Below are positions 24,815 through 33,295 of a stretch of DNA of 64,000 bases, one piece after another; the first letter of the stretch is position 1, and every line of letters begins with the position of its first letter. The translations under genes were made by a program, and so were the position numbers. The notes under the pieces were generated by a model. It did not search any database and was not told the origin of the DNA. It saw nothing but the letters and a program-made list of their open reading frames with translations. Location of the stretch: the NCBI GenBank assembly GCA_963739515.1, contig CAVUAO010000003.1, forward strand, positions 992,001 to 1,056,000, in the 5' to 3' direction. This DNA is from JBFYTX01 sp963739515 (GTDB lineage Bacteria > Chloroflexota > Dehalococcoidia > Dehalococcoidales > RBG-16-60-22).

Positions 24815-26106
24815 CTAGATACGGAAAGCCCCTGGCAGTAGATGGGCGGGGTATTTAAAAAGCCGCCGACCCACTTGGTCTCGCTGCCGATGGCGGCGAT
24901 GTCCTTGAGGACTTGGTAAACGTTGCCGGCGACCATCGTATCCTTGACGCGGCCGACCATTTTTCCGTTTTCTATCTTATAGCCCAGCAGGACGTTGCCG
25001 GAAAAATCGCCGCCCAGAAGATTGCCCTGACCGGCGCCCAGAAGCTGCTCGACGACGAGGCCTTCTTTAATGTCCGCCACCATATCGTCGAACGTAGTTT
25101 TACCGGGGGTAACGATTAAAGCGCTGGGAGCGGGCGACGGCAGGCCGCCGCGGCCGCGGTCGCCGTTACCGGTGCTCTTCTTGCCGGCCAGTCCGGCCGT
25201 CTGCAAATCGTAGAGAAAGCCCTTCACCACCCCCCGGCTGACCAGAGAGTTACGCCGGCTCGGCACGCCCTCATCGTCGCAGGGTCGGCTGCCCGGCTGG
25301 AAAGCGACCAGGGGGTCGTCCCGCAGGGAGAAATTCTTATCGAAAACGAGCTTGCCCACCTTATCGCCCAGCGGAGAAGCCCCCTCGAGGACGGTCTTGC
25401 CGTTAAAGGCGGACATCAGGGGCATCATCATGACGGCCACGCCGTCCGGGGTAAAGATAACGGGGAGGGGACGGGTGGGGGCCGCGGCGCGGTTTTTCGC
25501 CAGGTCGAGCTGCCGGAGAACGACATCGGTGATTTTCTTCGTATCCGAAAGGGGACGGCAGGAGCTATCGCTCTCGCCGACGAAAAGCATATCCGTGCCC
25601 TCGATGACGTTGCCCTCAACGCTCAGGGAGAAAAAGCTCTTACGGTACTCCGCCTGCCCGCCGCGGGAGTTCAAAAGACGCATCACGACCACGCCCCGGT
25701 TGACGCCGGCATCGCACAAAATAGCCGGGGTATGAGCGGTGACGGCGGCAATCATCGCCTCACCGAGGCCAACCATGTCCTTGACCGGCACAGACGCTAC
25801 AGCGGGGTCGAAAATGCTGACCGCGGGATAGTCCTGCGCCCCGGGCAGCTCAAATCTGGCTTCGGTGCCGAAAGCGGCGGTCTCTAAGGCGGCGGCGACC
25901 AGCTCCCGCGCGTTGCCGGAGCCGGTGGCGGTGGCATAGCCGACCCGGCCTTTTTTAATGATGCGCAGGGCGACGCTCGTGCTCTGATTGGTCTGGAGCT
26001 GCTTGAGACGGTTGGCTTCAAAATGGGCCTGGGTCTCCTCGGTGGCGACTTCAAAGACCTCGGCGGCATCCGCCTGCTTCATGGCCAGGGCCAGGATTTG
26101 CTCCAT
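24805..26106 (-). CDS. pmbA: PmbA/TldE family protein (TldD partner)
   Basis: A 433-residue member of the TldD/PmbA family lacking the HExxxH zinc motif seen in the adjacent gene. It is therefore the non-catalytic TldE-like half of the heteromeric protease. It has the N-terminal EVFEVATEETQAHFEANRLKQLQT segment and the C-terminal LLGGDFSGNVLLGYKIENGKMVGRVKDTMVAGNVYQVL typical of the family. The start is the second of two adjacent ATGs, overlapping the tldD stop (TGATG), preceded by GGGAGG. TldD-PmbA complexes process peptides, including modified microcins, and act on the CcdA antitoxin in E. coli. Confidence 0.9.
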   Translation of the reverse strand: MEQILALAMKQADAAEVFEVATEETQAHFEANRLKQLQTNQSTSVALRIIKKGRVGYATATGSGNARELVAAALETAAFGTEARFELPGAQDYPAVSIFDPAVASVPVKDMVGLGEAMIAAVTAHTPAILCDAGVNRGVVVMRLLNSRGGQAEYRKSFFSLSVEGNVIEGTDMLFVGESDSSCRPLSDTKKITDVVLRQLDLAKNRAAAPTRPLPVIFTPDGVAVMMMPLMSAFNGKTVLEGASPLGDKVGKLVFDKNFSLRDDPLVAFQPGSRPCDDEGVPSRRNSLVSRGVVKGFLYDLQTAGLAGKKSTGNGDRGRGGLPSPAPSALIVTPGKTTFDDMVADIKEGLVVEQLLGAGQGNLLGGDFSGNVLLGYKIENGKMVGRVKDTMVAGNVYQVLKDIAAIGSETKWVGGFLNTPPIYCQGLSVSSKG

Positions 26107-27485
26107 CATTTCCCTCCCACCAGGCAATGCCGGATACGGATATGGGGGCTGCCGTTGGAAACGGGGAGGGGCGACTGGCCGCTCTTACCGCAGCCGCCGC
26201 CCTGGTTCATATCCAGGTCATTGCCGATGGCATCGATATTCTGCAGCGTCGTGAAAACGTTACCCGTCAGCATGACGGGTCGAATCGGCTCGGCGATTTT
26301 ACCGTGACGAATCATGTACGACTCACCGGCGGAAAAGGTGAACATTTCCATGCTCGTCATGCCACCGTACCAGTTCTTTGAATAAATGCCCTCCTCGATA
26401 TCCGCAATCATTTCGTTAAAAGAGACGGCGCCCGGCTCGATGTAGGTATTCGTCATACGGACGATGGGCGGGAAACGGTAGCTGATAGCGCGGGCGTTGC
26501 CGGTAGGCTTCTCGTTCATCCTGGCGGCGGTCTCCCGCGAGTGTAAACGCCCCACCAGCTTGCCCCCGCGGATGAGATAGGTCTTAACGGAACGGGTGCC
26601 CTCGTCGTCATACTTAAAGCTGCCGCGCAGTCTCGCCGGGTCGGACGCGGAGTCCACGATATTCAGCTTTTCGCTGCCGAACTGCTTGCCCAGCACCATG
26701 ATTTCCCGCATGCGGTCGTTCTCGTAAACGAAGTCGGACTCCGACAGATGGCCGAAAGCTTCATGGACGAAGACGCCCGCCAGAACGGGGTCGAGCACTA
26801 CCGTATATTCGCCGCCTTTTGCCTGCGGCGCGTTAAGCAGCGCCACGGCGTTCTGCGCCATCTCCTTCACCTTACCGTGGAGGCCCTTAATGGCGGAAAA
26901 CTCGCCGCGGGAGCCGAGGCTTATGCCCACCTGCTGCACCTCGCCGTCCTTAGCGGCGACGGCGGTCAAGCGTATAGCAACATCGGCGCGCTCCTGGGTG
27001 ATAAAGCTGCCGTCCGAGCTCAGGAAAATGACCTTTTTACGGCCATCCCCATAGCCGATGGACGAGGTCTGAATCCCCGGAACGCTCCAGATGATTTCGT
27101 TATACTCGTCGAGAAGCTTTTTCTTCTCCGCCAGGGGGATTTCCACGGGGTTCTGCGCCACGCCGCTCGGGACGCTATCTATGGAAGGGGGAACAGGGGC
27201 GAGATTACTTTTACTATTGCCCACCGACCGCGCCTGCGTCACCGCCAGGGAAAGTCGGTCTTTCAGGTTAGCGAAGCTGTTAAAGCTGGTAAAGCCCCAG
27301 CCGCCTTTGAATAACGCGCGGGCGTTACCGCCGCTGGCGGTGCTGCGGCCGACGGACTCCAGCTCTCTGCCGCGATAGGTGATATGGGAAGTTTCCGACT
27401 CCTCGAAGCGGGCTTCAAGATAATCGGCGGGGGACTTTTTTAAGCTGGCAGCCAGACCGGCGGCGAGAGTATCAATTTCAGACAT
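26106..27485 (-). CDS. tldD: TldD family metalloprotease
   Basis: A 459-residue protein with the HEAFGHLSE motif (HExxxH plus a following Glu) near residue 218 and a C-terminal GGGCGKSGQSPLPVSNGSPHIRI segment that includes the third zinc-ligand cysteine region. It forms the catalytic half of the TldD-TldE heteromer, which degrades unfolded peptides in its internal cavity. The start is taken at the methionine at 27485 (MSEIDTLAAG), because the 21 residues before it are not family-like. It is divergent from hicB, the two starts being under 100 bases apart, and is translationally coupled to pmbA. Confidence 0.92.
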   Translation of the reverse strand: MSEIDTLAAGLAASLKKSPADYLEARFEESETSHITYRGRELESVGRSTASGGNARALFKGGWGFTSFNSFANLKDRLSLAVTQARSVGNSKSNLAPVPPSIDSVPSGVAQNPVEIPLAEKKKLLDEYNEIIWSVPGIQTSSIGYGDGRKKVIFLSSDGSFITQERADVAIRLTAVAAKDGEVQQVGISLGSRGEFSAIKGLHGKVKEMAQNAVALLNAPQAKGGEYTVVLDPVLAGVFVHEAFGHLSESDFVYENDRMREIMVLGKQFGSEKLNIVDSASDPARLRGSFKYDDEGTRSVKTYLIRGGKLVGRLHSRETAARMNEKPTGNARAISYRFPPIVRMTNTYIEPGAVSFNEMIADIEEGIYSKNWYGGMTSMEMFTFSAGESYMIRHGKIAEPIRPVMLTGNVFTTLQNIDAIGNDLDMNQGGGCGKSGQSPLPVSNGSPHIRIRHCLVGGK

Positions 27486-27567
27486 ATTAATAGAGTTTAG
27501 AGGACGTAGGGCGGGAATGTCAATTTGTATGATGCGGCGAACCACCATTTAGTTTGCTTTCTATACG

Positions 27568-27576
27568 TGCTATAAT
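27568..27576 (+). promoter_or_regulatory. Extended -10 promoter of hicBA
   Basis: TGCTATAAT is an extended -10 element (TG one base before TATAAT). The ATG of hicB at 27584 follows the element by seven bases, so the mRNA would begin at the start codon. The second hicB-like gene at the window end is preceded by the same GTGCTATAATG word. Confidence 0.6.
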
Positions 27577-27583
27577 GCAAACG

Positions 27584-27802
27584 ATGGTAAGGGGATACAC
27601 GGCGAAATACACCAAAATAGACACCGGCTACATGGGGCAACTCGTGGAATGGCCTGAAGTTATTACCGAGGCCGAGACCATCGAAGAGTGCCGGGCGATG
27701 CTGCGCGACGCTTTACACGAAATGATATTAGCTTACCGGCAGCAAAAGCGGGAAATTCCTCCCGGAGGAGACCTACTGGAGCAGATGCTCGTAGAGGCAT
27801 AG
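27584..27802 (+). CDS. hicB: HicB-like antitoxin
   Basis: A 72-residue HicB-type protein. It begins with a short beta strand region (YTAKYTKIDTGYMGQLVEWPEVITEAETIEECRAMLRDAL), the partially degraded RNase-H-like HicB fold that binds the toxin. No C-terminal DNA-binding domain is visible, as in many short HicB proteins. I chose the ATG at 27584 instead of 27554 because it begins at the expected transcription start of a TATAAT promoter and because the first ten residues of the longer version do not fit the family. Its stop is followed one base later by the HicA start. Confidence 0.85.
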   Translation: MVRGYTAKYTKIDTGYMGQLVEWPEVITEAETIEECRAMLRDALHEMILAYRQQKREIPPGGDLLEQMLVEA

Positions 27803-27803
27803 C

Positions 27804-27992
27804 GTGTCAGTCAAACGCAGCGACCTCATCAAATACATCAAAGCTAACGGTTTTACTCTCCTGCGCGAAGGCAAGAAACATTCCATCTATACTAATGGGG
27901 TCAAGACCATTCCCGTTAAAAGACACAGGCTGCTGGATAGAATTACCGCTAATGAATTGTGTAAACAGGCAGGGCTGGCTCCCAGGTTCTGA
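27804..27992 (+). CDS. hicA: HicA-like mRNA interferase toxin
   Basis: A 62-residue protein starting with GTG. Basic, with a double-stranded RNA-binding-like fold: KRSDLIKYIKANGFTLLREGKKHSIYTNG, in which the conserved His (in KKH) is the catalytic residue of HicA toxins, followed by PVKRHRLLDRITANELCKQAG. The enzyme cleaves mRNA and is held inactive by HicB. The order antitoxin-then-toxin is the reverse of the classical hicA-hicB order but is also common. It converges with the radical SAM gene, the two stops being one base apart. Confidence 0.88.
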   Translation: MSVKRSDLIKYIKANGFTLLREGKKHSIYTNGVKTIPVKRHRLLDRITANELCKQAGLAPRF

Positions 27993-27993
27993 A

Positions 27994-28848
27994 TCACATA
28001 CAAAGCGTCATCTTATCGGCGATGCCTAACTGATTGGCAACGCCGTTGGCTCGGGATATCAGGCCATCCGAGTATGCCATTTTCGCGCCGGCTTCGAAGA
28101 AAATTTTGCGATATTCGGCTATCAACTCCGGATAGTGTTCGTGAAGGAGTTTCAGTAAAGCCGGCCAGACGCCGTAACGCAGGTTCAGCTTATCGACGTA
28201 AAAATAGTCGACGCCGATGTCTTTGAGGACTTTCAAAATAGAGGTGATGCTCTCGGCGCCGTCAGAGAGAAACGGCAGCAGCGGCCCGACGAAAGCATAA
28301 GTACGAATCCCCTTGATTTTGGCTTCCTCCAGCACTTTTAAGCGTTCTAAAGGGGGCGAAGCCCCCGGCTCGATGATACAGGCAAGGCGCTTGTCCAGGG
28401 TGGTAACGGTCACGCCGAAATCCACGGTCCCCGTCGCGAGCAGGTCGAGGTCGCGGGCGGCCAGCGCATTCTTGGTCAGGGCGCTGATTTCATGACCGTA
28501 GCGGAGGAGCATTTCCAGGCACCGGCGGGTCAGCCGGGCCTCTTTTTCCACCGGCTGCCAGGCATCGCAGACCGAGGACAACATCACGCGGCCGGCGGGT
28601 TTCCGCTTTATCTCGCGGGCGAGTAAATCCGGCGCGTTGGCTTTGACATCGACGAAGGTGCCCCAGTCCTGGCGGGGATGGGAAAAGCGGGAGGCGAACC
28701 GGGCGTAGCAGTAGACACAGCCGTGGGCGCAGCCGGTATAGCAGTTGACGGCATAATCGGCGAGGCCGGACTTATTCAGGACGGACTTACATTCAACAGC
28801 GGTATATTTAACAGTGTTTATGTCTGAAGTGACCATATTTTTATTCAT
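27994..28848 (-). CDS. Radical SAM protein of the SplB-like (COG1533) group
   Basis: A 284-residue radical SAM enzyme. The cluster motif is CAHGCVYC (CxxxCxxC) near residue 41, in NCYTGCAHGCVYCYARFA, which is the distinctive form of the spore-photoproduct-lyase-like COG1533 group. The motif GRVMLSSVCDAWQPVEKEARLTRRCLEMLLRYGHEISALTKNALAARD is also characteristic. The group is widespread but its biochemical role is not established outside true SPL. An ATG at 28836 (residue 5) is an alternative start, being nearer to a plausible TSS from a TATAGT element. Confidence 0.85.
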   Translation of the reverse strand: MNKNMVTSDINTVKYTAVECKSVLNKSGLADYAVNCYTGCAHGCVYCYARFASRFSHPRQDWGTFVDVKANAPDLLAREIKRKPAGRVMLSSVCDAWQPVEKEARLTRRCLEMLLRYGHEISALTKNALAARDLDLLATGTVDFGVTVTTLDKRLACIIEPGASPPLERLKVLEEAKIKGIRTYAFVGPLLPFLSDGAESITSILKVLKDIGVDYFYVDKLNLRYGVWPALLKLLHEHYPELIAEYRKIFFEAGAKMAYSDGLISRANGVANQLGIADKMTLCM

Positions 28849-28901
28849 CTAACTATATTTTATCAGAAACGGAGTGTTATTGTTTATGTTTGTCATATGA
28901 G

Positions 28902-29013
28902 GCTCACCCCCTTTTATCCCCCTCTCAAACGGCTTTGATAGTCATTCTCGTGACATTTTTTGTTTGAGAGGGGGAAGAAATGAAAGAGGGGCTGGCGCCC
29001 CTCTTAGACGCCC
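28902..29013. repeat. GC-rich dispersed hairpin repeat
   Basis: The 316-base gap between the radical SAM gene and the acyl-CoA cluster holds this repeat and a promoter. Two hairpins are visible: CCCCCTCTCAAAC paired with GTTTGAGAGGGGG around 28918-28973, and AAGAGGGGC-TGGC-GCCCCTCTT at 28984-29005. It ends in AGACGCCC. Confidence 0.75.
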
Positions 29014-29055
29014 TGCTTAGCGAATTTAAAGGGAACCCATCATAATCCGTTCAGC

Positions 29056-29085
29056 TTGACACTCGAACGCAAATTAGCCTAAAAT
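29056..29085 (+). promoter_or_regulatory. Promoter of the acyl-CoA gene cluster
   Basis: A consensus TTGACA (29056-29061), an 18-base spacer and TAAAAT (29080-29085). The transcription start would be about 29092, giving a leader of about 94 bases before the crotonase ATG. Confidence 0.6.
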
Positions 29086-29185
29086 AAACTAGGAATTTTC
29101 CCCCAGGTCGAGTCACAATCACCTCTATCGATGTAAATAATTACGCAATCCGCAATATCCATGCGTGCCGAGAGGAGATAAGGCG

Positions 29186-29968
29186 ATGACTTACCAGACT
29201 TTACTTTACGAGAAAAAAGACGGCATCGGCACGGTCACCATCAACCGGCCGGAAGCCCTGAACGCTCTCAACAGCACCGTCTACAACGAGCTTTACGACG
29301 TCTTCGAGGCGATAGAAAAAGACGATGAAGTGCGGGCGGTCATCCTCAGGGGGAGCGGGGAAAAGGCGTTTGCGGCGGGGTCCGACGTCGCCGAGATGGC
29401 CAATATGAACACGCTCGAAATACAAAAGTTCATGGCGACCATCCGCAAGGCGTCCGACCGCATCGCATCGGTGAGCAAACCGACCATCGCCGCCATCGGA
29501 GGGTACGCGCTGGGGGGGGGCAACGAGCTGGCCATGTGCTGCGACCTGCGTATCGCCTCGGAGAAAGCCCGGTTCGGGCAGCCGGAGATAAACCTGGGGC
29601 TGATACCCGGCGCCGGCGGCACGCAGCGCTTGCCGCGGCTTATCGGGGCGGCCAAAGCCAAGGAGATGATTTTCCTGGGGGAGATGATCGATGCCGCCAC
29701 CGCCCTGAACATCGGCCTGGTGAACAAGGTCGTCCCGCCGGAAAAGCTGATAGAAGAGGCGACCGCCTGGGCGGTTAAGCTGGCAGCCAAGAGCGCACCG
29801 GTGATGGCGATGGCCAAGCTGGCGATCAACACCGGCTTGAATACGGATATCGACTCCGGGTTAGATATGGAAGCCCGCTGCGACGCATTGTGCTTCGCCA
29901 CCGAAGACCAGAAAGAGGGCATGAAGGCTTTCCTGGAGAAGAGGAAAGCGGTCATTAAGAATAAATAG
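29186..29968 (+). CDS. Enoyl-CoA hydratase/isomerase (crotonase)
   Basis: A 260-residue crotonase-fold enzyme. Landmarks are TINRPEALNAL near residue 18, the oxyanion-hole AAGSDVAEMA near residue 62, then GGYALGGGNELAMCCDLRIASEKARFGQPEINLGLIPGAGGTQRL near residue 100-145, in which the two catalytic glutamates fit (GGGNE and PEINLGLIPGAGG). It hydrates trans-2-enoyl-CoA to 3-hydroxyacyl-CoA. The ATG at 29186 follows AGGAG by eight bases, so I prefer it to the upstream GTG at 29165. The neighbours form the next steps of the pathway. Confidence 0.93.
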   Translation: MTYQTLLYEKKDGIGTVTINRPEALNALNSTVYNELYDVFEAIEKDDEVRAVILRGSGEKAFAAGSDVAEMANMNTLEIQKFMATIRKASDRIASVSKPTIAAIGGYALGGGNELAMCCDLRIASEKARFGQPEINLGLIPGAGGTQRLPRLIGAAKAKEMIFLGEMIDAATALNIGLVNKVVPPEKLIEEATAWAVKLAAKSAPVMAMAKLAINTGLNTDIDSGLDMEARCDALCFATEDQKEGMKAFLEKRKAVIKNK

Positions 29969-29982
29969 AGGGAGTTTTAAAA

Positions 29983-30118
29983 CCTCACCCCCTTTGTCCC
30001 CCTCTCCTTATGAGGCAGGATGAAGGAGAGGGGGAAGAGATTTTGAGAGGGGGTTAAATCCCCTCTCTTATACACTCCCCCTTCCCTTGGCAAGGGAAGG
30101 GGGCAAGGGGGATAGGTT
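29983..30118. repeat. GC-rich dispersed hairpin repeat between crotonase and dehydrogenase genes
   Basis: Three stem-loops: CCCCCTCTCCTT with AAGGAGAGGGGG, GAGAGGGG with CCCCTCTC, and CCTTCCCTT-GGC-AAGGGAAGG, the last followed by the word AAGGGGGATAGGTT. The same layout recurs at 51.9-52.0 kb. Confidence 0.75.
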
Positions 30119-30160
30119 CAAAGGCAAGAATATACTCGTGATATAAGGAGGATTTGAGAA

Positions 30161-31012
30161 ATGGCGATAAAGAAAGTATTTGTGATAGGGGCGGGGACGA
30201 TGGGCAACGGCATCGCCCAGGTGAGCGCGCAGGCCGGCTACGACGTCATAATGTCCGATATCAAGGATGAATTTATCAAGAAAGGGCTGGCGACCATCGA
30301 TAACAGCCTCGGCCGCATGGTTAAGAAAGGCACGATGCAGGAGAGCGAGAAAGCCGCCATTATCGCCCGCATCAAGACCACCACCAACAATCAAGACGCC
30401 AAAGACGCGGACCTGGTCATCGAAGCTGCGCCGGAAATCCTCGAACTAAAGAAGAATATATTTAAACAGCTCGACGAAATATGCCGGCCGGACTGTATTC
30501 TCGCCACCAATACCTCCGCTTTACCTATAGGGGAAATCGCCACCGCCACCAAAAAGCCGGAAAGGGTCATTGGCATCCACTTCATGAACCCGGTGCCCGT
30601 CATGAAGGGCGTCGAGGTAATACCGGGTCGCAAGACCTCTCCCGCCACCCTGGAAGCCGCCAAGGAATACATCAAAAAGATAGGCAAAGAGCCCTGCGAA
30701 GCCAGGGACTACGCCGGATTCATCGTTTCCCGCCTGCTGGACGCCCTGCTCAACGAGGCTTTCTGGTGCGTCATGGACGGCAACAAACCGGAAGAGGTGG
30801 ACAAGGCGCTTAAGTTCTGTCTCAATCACCCGATGGGCCCGTGCGAGCTGAGCGACCTCGCCGGCAACGACGTGGTCCTGCACGGATTGGAAACGATGTA
30901 TGAAGAGTTCGGCGAGAGGCTCATGCCGGCACCACTTTTAAAGAACATGGTGCGCTCCGGCGACCTCGGGCGGAAAACGGGGCGGGGCTTTTACGATTAT
31001 CCGCCGAAATAG
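30161..31012 (+). CDS. hbd: 3-hydroxybutyryl-CoA dehydrogenase
   Basis: A 283-residue NAD(P)-dependent dehydrogenase. The dinucleotide-binding GAGTMGNGIAQV is at the N-terminus. The catalytic His is within GIHFMNPVPVMKGVEVI near residue 140. The C-terminal domain contains PMGPCELSDLAGNDV (family signature) and ends in GRKTGRGFYDYPPK. It interconverts acetoacetyl-CoA or longer 3-oxoacyl-CoA and the corresponding L-3-hydroxyacyl-CoA. AAGGAGG eleven bases before the ATG supports the start. With crotonase and thiolase it provides the core of butyrate-type or beta-oxidation chemistry, direction unknown. Confidence 0.93.
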   Translation: MAIKKVFVIGAGTMGNGIAQVSAQAGYDVIMSDIKDEFIKKGLATIDNSLGRMVKKGTMQESEKAAIIARIKTTTNNQDAKDADLVIEAAPEILELKKNIFKQLDEICRPDCILATNTSALPIGEIATATKKPERVIGIHFMNPVPVMKGVEVIPGRKTSPATLEAAKEYIKKIGKEPCEARDYAGFIVSRLLDALLNEAFWCVMDGNKPEEVDKALKFCLNHPMGPCELSDLAGNDVVLHGLETMYEEFGERLMPAPLLKNMVRSGDLGRKTGRGFYDYPPK

Positions 31013-31053
31013 CCTGATAATTATTAACTTAAACATGAAAAGGAAGGTAAAAA

Positions 31054-32271
31054 ATGGCAAAAGATAATGATGTGGTCATCGTGGCGGCGGCCAGAACACC
31101 GTTCGGGAGATTCGGCGGCTCGCTGCGGGACATCGACTACTACGAACTCGGCGCGATACCCATGAGAGAGGTCGTCAAGCGGGCGGGCGTGAAACCGAAC
31201 ACGGTCAACGAGGTGTTCTGGGGAGTGGGCGACACCTCAGCGTGCCGCGACCCCTACACGCCGGTAGCGGCGAGACAGTCATTAATCCGGGCGGGGCTGC
31301 CCCATGAGACGGTATCGATATCGTTCGACATGGCGTGCGTCTCCGCCATGCACGCGGTCAAGCTGGCGGCGATGGAGATGGCGGCTGGGGAGATAGAGGC
31401 AGCCATCGCCGGAGGGGCAACGTCCTTCGGGCAGTCGCCGATGGTCGTCCGGGGATTAAGGTTCAACGGCTTCCGCATGGGGGACGTGAAGATGGAAGAC
31501 CCGCTGTACGCTCTCGGCTATAAAGACTTCAATCCGGTATCCGTCGATACGGACAACGTCGCCCACGAATACGGGTTCACCCGCAAAGATTTGGACGAGT
31601 GGGCGCTGCGGAGCCACCAGAACTACGGCAAAGCCTGGAACGCCGGCAAGTTCAAGGATGAGATAATGCCCCTGCCGATTCCTCAGCCCAAGGGCGACCC
31701 CAAGATGCTGGACATCGACGAGCAGTACCGCGCCGATACCACCATCGAGAGGCTGGCGGGGCTCAAGGCGATATATAATACCCGCATGATAACGGCGGGG
31801 AACTCACCGGGGCTCAACGACGGCGCCACGGCCATCATGCTGATGACGCGCAAAAAAGCCAGGGAGCTCAGGCTGACGGTCCTCGGGGTAATCGTAGCAT
31901 CAACGTCGATAGCCATCAACGCCAGCCGGATGCCGGAAGGGCCGGGTTTCGCCATGCTCAAGGCATTACAGAAAGCCAACCTGACCTTCGACGACATGGC
32001 CATGCTGGAAATCAACGAAGCCTTCGCCGCCGTGCCGCTGGTCTCGATGAAAGTGGCCGCGGCCGGCAACGACAAACTATACAAATCACTCTTCGATAAA
32101 ATGAACCCGCTGGGCAGCGCCATCGCGATAGGGCATCCCAACACCGCCAGCGGCGCCAGGATTATCATGAACCTGATGTACGAACTGAGGCGGCGGGGGG
32201 GCGGCTACGCCATGGGGTCGTTATGCGGCGGCCTGGCGCAGGCGGACGCGTGTATTATCAAGGTGGAATAG
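31054..32271 (+). CDS. Acetyl-CoA acetyltransferase (thiolase)
   Basis: A 405-residue thiolase. The acylated cysteine is in FDMACVSAMHAV near residue 93. The second active-site motif is NEAFAAVPLVS near residue 330, and the histidine is in IGHPNTASGARI near residue 358. The final catalytic-cysteine region reads LCGGLAQADACI rather than the common CIGGGMG, a modest deviation. The reaction joins two acetyl-CoA or cleaves 3-oxoacyl-CoA. It follows the dehydrogenase by 41 bases with AAGGAAGG upstream. The variant glycine loop could reflect a different acyl specificity. Confidence 0.9.
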   Translation: MAKDNDVVIVAAARTPFGRFGGSLRDIDYYELGAIPMREVVKRAGVKPNTVNEVFWGVGDTSACRDPYTPVAARQSLIRAGLPHETVSISFDMACVSAMHAVKLAAMEMAAGEIEAAIAGGATSFGQSPMVVRGLRFNGFRMGDVKMEDPLYALGYKDFNPVSVDTDNVAHEYGFTRKDLDEWALRSHQNYGKAWNAGKFKDEIMPLPIPQPKGDPKMLDIDEQYRADTTIERLAGLKAIYNTRMITAGNSPGLNDGATAIMLMTRKKARELRLTVLGVIVASTSIAINASRMPEGPGFAMLKALQKANLTFDDMAMLEINEAFAAVPLVSMKVAAAGNDKLYKSLFDKMNPLGSAIAIGHPNTASGARIIMNLMYELRRRGGGYAMGSLCGGLAQADACIIKVE

Positions 32272-32273
32272 GG

Positions 32274-32398
32274 GGGTAATTCTCCCTTTGTCTCTCCTTA
32301 CGAAGGAGGGAAAGATTGTGCAGGACGTCTAAGAGGGGCGAAGCCCCTCTTCCAGATAACCCCCTTCCCTTGATAGGGAAGGGGCAGGGGATAGGTAG
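32274..32398. repeat. GC-rich dispersed hairpin repeat downstream of thiolase
   Basis: Contains AAGAGGGGC-GA-AGCCCCTCTT (32331-32351) and CCCTTCCCTT-GAT-AGGGAAGGGG followed by GGGATAGGTAG. It separates thiolase from the first SDR gene. Confidence 0.75.
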
Positions 32399-32419
32399 AT
32401 AAAGATAAAGGAGCATGAC

Positions 32420-33184
32420 ATGGACGTATCGCAGTTTTCTCTGAAAGGCAAGGTAGCCCTGGTAATAGGGGGGGCGGGGGACATCGGCAAAGCTATCGCC
32501 GAGACATATTCCCTGGCCGGCGCCGACGTCGTCATCAGCAGTCGCAAGCAGGAGAACCTGGACAAAGCCGCCGCGGAAATCAAAGCAAAATCGGGGGGGA
32601 AAGTGGTGGGGATGGCGTCGCACATCGCCAAGCTGGACAACTCCAAGGCGCTGGTGGACAACATCATGAAGGACTTCGGGCGGATAGATATCGTCGTCAA
32701 TAGCTCGGGTTCCAGCTTCATGGTACCCCTCACGGACGTCGAAGAATGGCAGTGGGACAACGTGATGAACGTCAACCTCAAGGGGCCGTTTTTCCTCTGT
32801 AAACTAATCGCCCCCATCATGAAAGCGCAGGGCGGGGGCAGCATCATCAACATCACATCGTACATGGGCATCAGGACGGAAGAAACGCTGGGCGTCTACT
32901 GCATCAGCAAGGCGGCGGTCATCCACATGACGCGGGTCATGGCCAAGGAATGGGGCAAGTGGAACATCCGCGTCAACTCGATAGCGCCCGCCTGGGTGCA
33001 CAGTCGGCTGTCCGACCCGTTCCTGCAAATGCCGGGCGTCAACGATAGAATGCTAAGCCAGACAGCCATCGGGCGGTTCGGGGAGCCGGAGGACGTGGCG
33101 GCGATAGCCCTGTACCTGGCGTCCGACGCGGCCAAGAACCAGACAGCCGGACTATTCCCGCTCGATTACGGGATGCTGATTTAA
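32420..33184 (+). CDS. Short-chain dehydrogenase/reductase
   Basis: A 254-residue classical SDR. It shows the cofactor motif GGAGDIGKAIAET near residue 14, NSSGSS in place of the usual NNAG near residue 93, and the catalytic YCISK (YxxxK) near residue 154 following NITSYMG with its serine. The family oxidises or reduces hydroxyl and carbonyl groups with NAD(P). The Ser-Ser replacing Asn-Ala in the NNAG motif is unusual. Location after thiolase suggests a role on acyl intermediates, but the substrate is unknown. AAAGGAG eight bases upstream of the ATG supports the start. Confidence 0.85.
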   Translation: MDVSQFSLKGKVALVIGGAGDIGKAIAETYSLAGADVVISSRKQENLDKAAAEIKAKSGGKVVGMASHIAKLDNSKALVDNIMKDFGRIDIVVNSSGSSFMVPLTDVEEWQWDNVMNVNLKGPFFLCKLIAPIMKAQGGGSIINITSYMGIRTEETLGVYCISKAAVIHMTRVMAKEWGKWNIRVNSIAPAWVHSRLSDPFLQMPGVNDRMLSQTAIGRFGEPEDVAAIALYLASDAAKNQTAGLFPLDYGMLI

Positions 33185-33189
33185 GCGTA

Positions 33190-33263
33190 ACGGGGTGTTT
33201 AAGAGGGGCGCAGCCCCTCTTTGAAATAACCCCTTCCCTTGCCAAGGGAAGGGGCAGGGAATA
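33190..33263. repeat. GC-rich dispersed hairpin repeat between the two SDR genes
   Basis: Contains AAGAGGGGC-GC-AGCCCCTCTT (33201-33221) and CCCTTCCCTT-GCC-AAGGGAAGGGG followed by AGGGAATAGGTT. Confidence 0.75.
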
Positions 33264-33295
33264 GGTTAATACAGACTGAAAAAGGAGGCAGTGAT

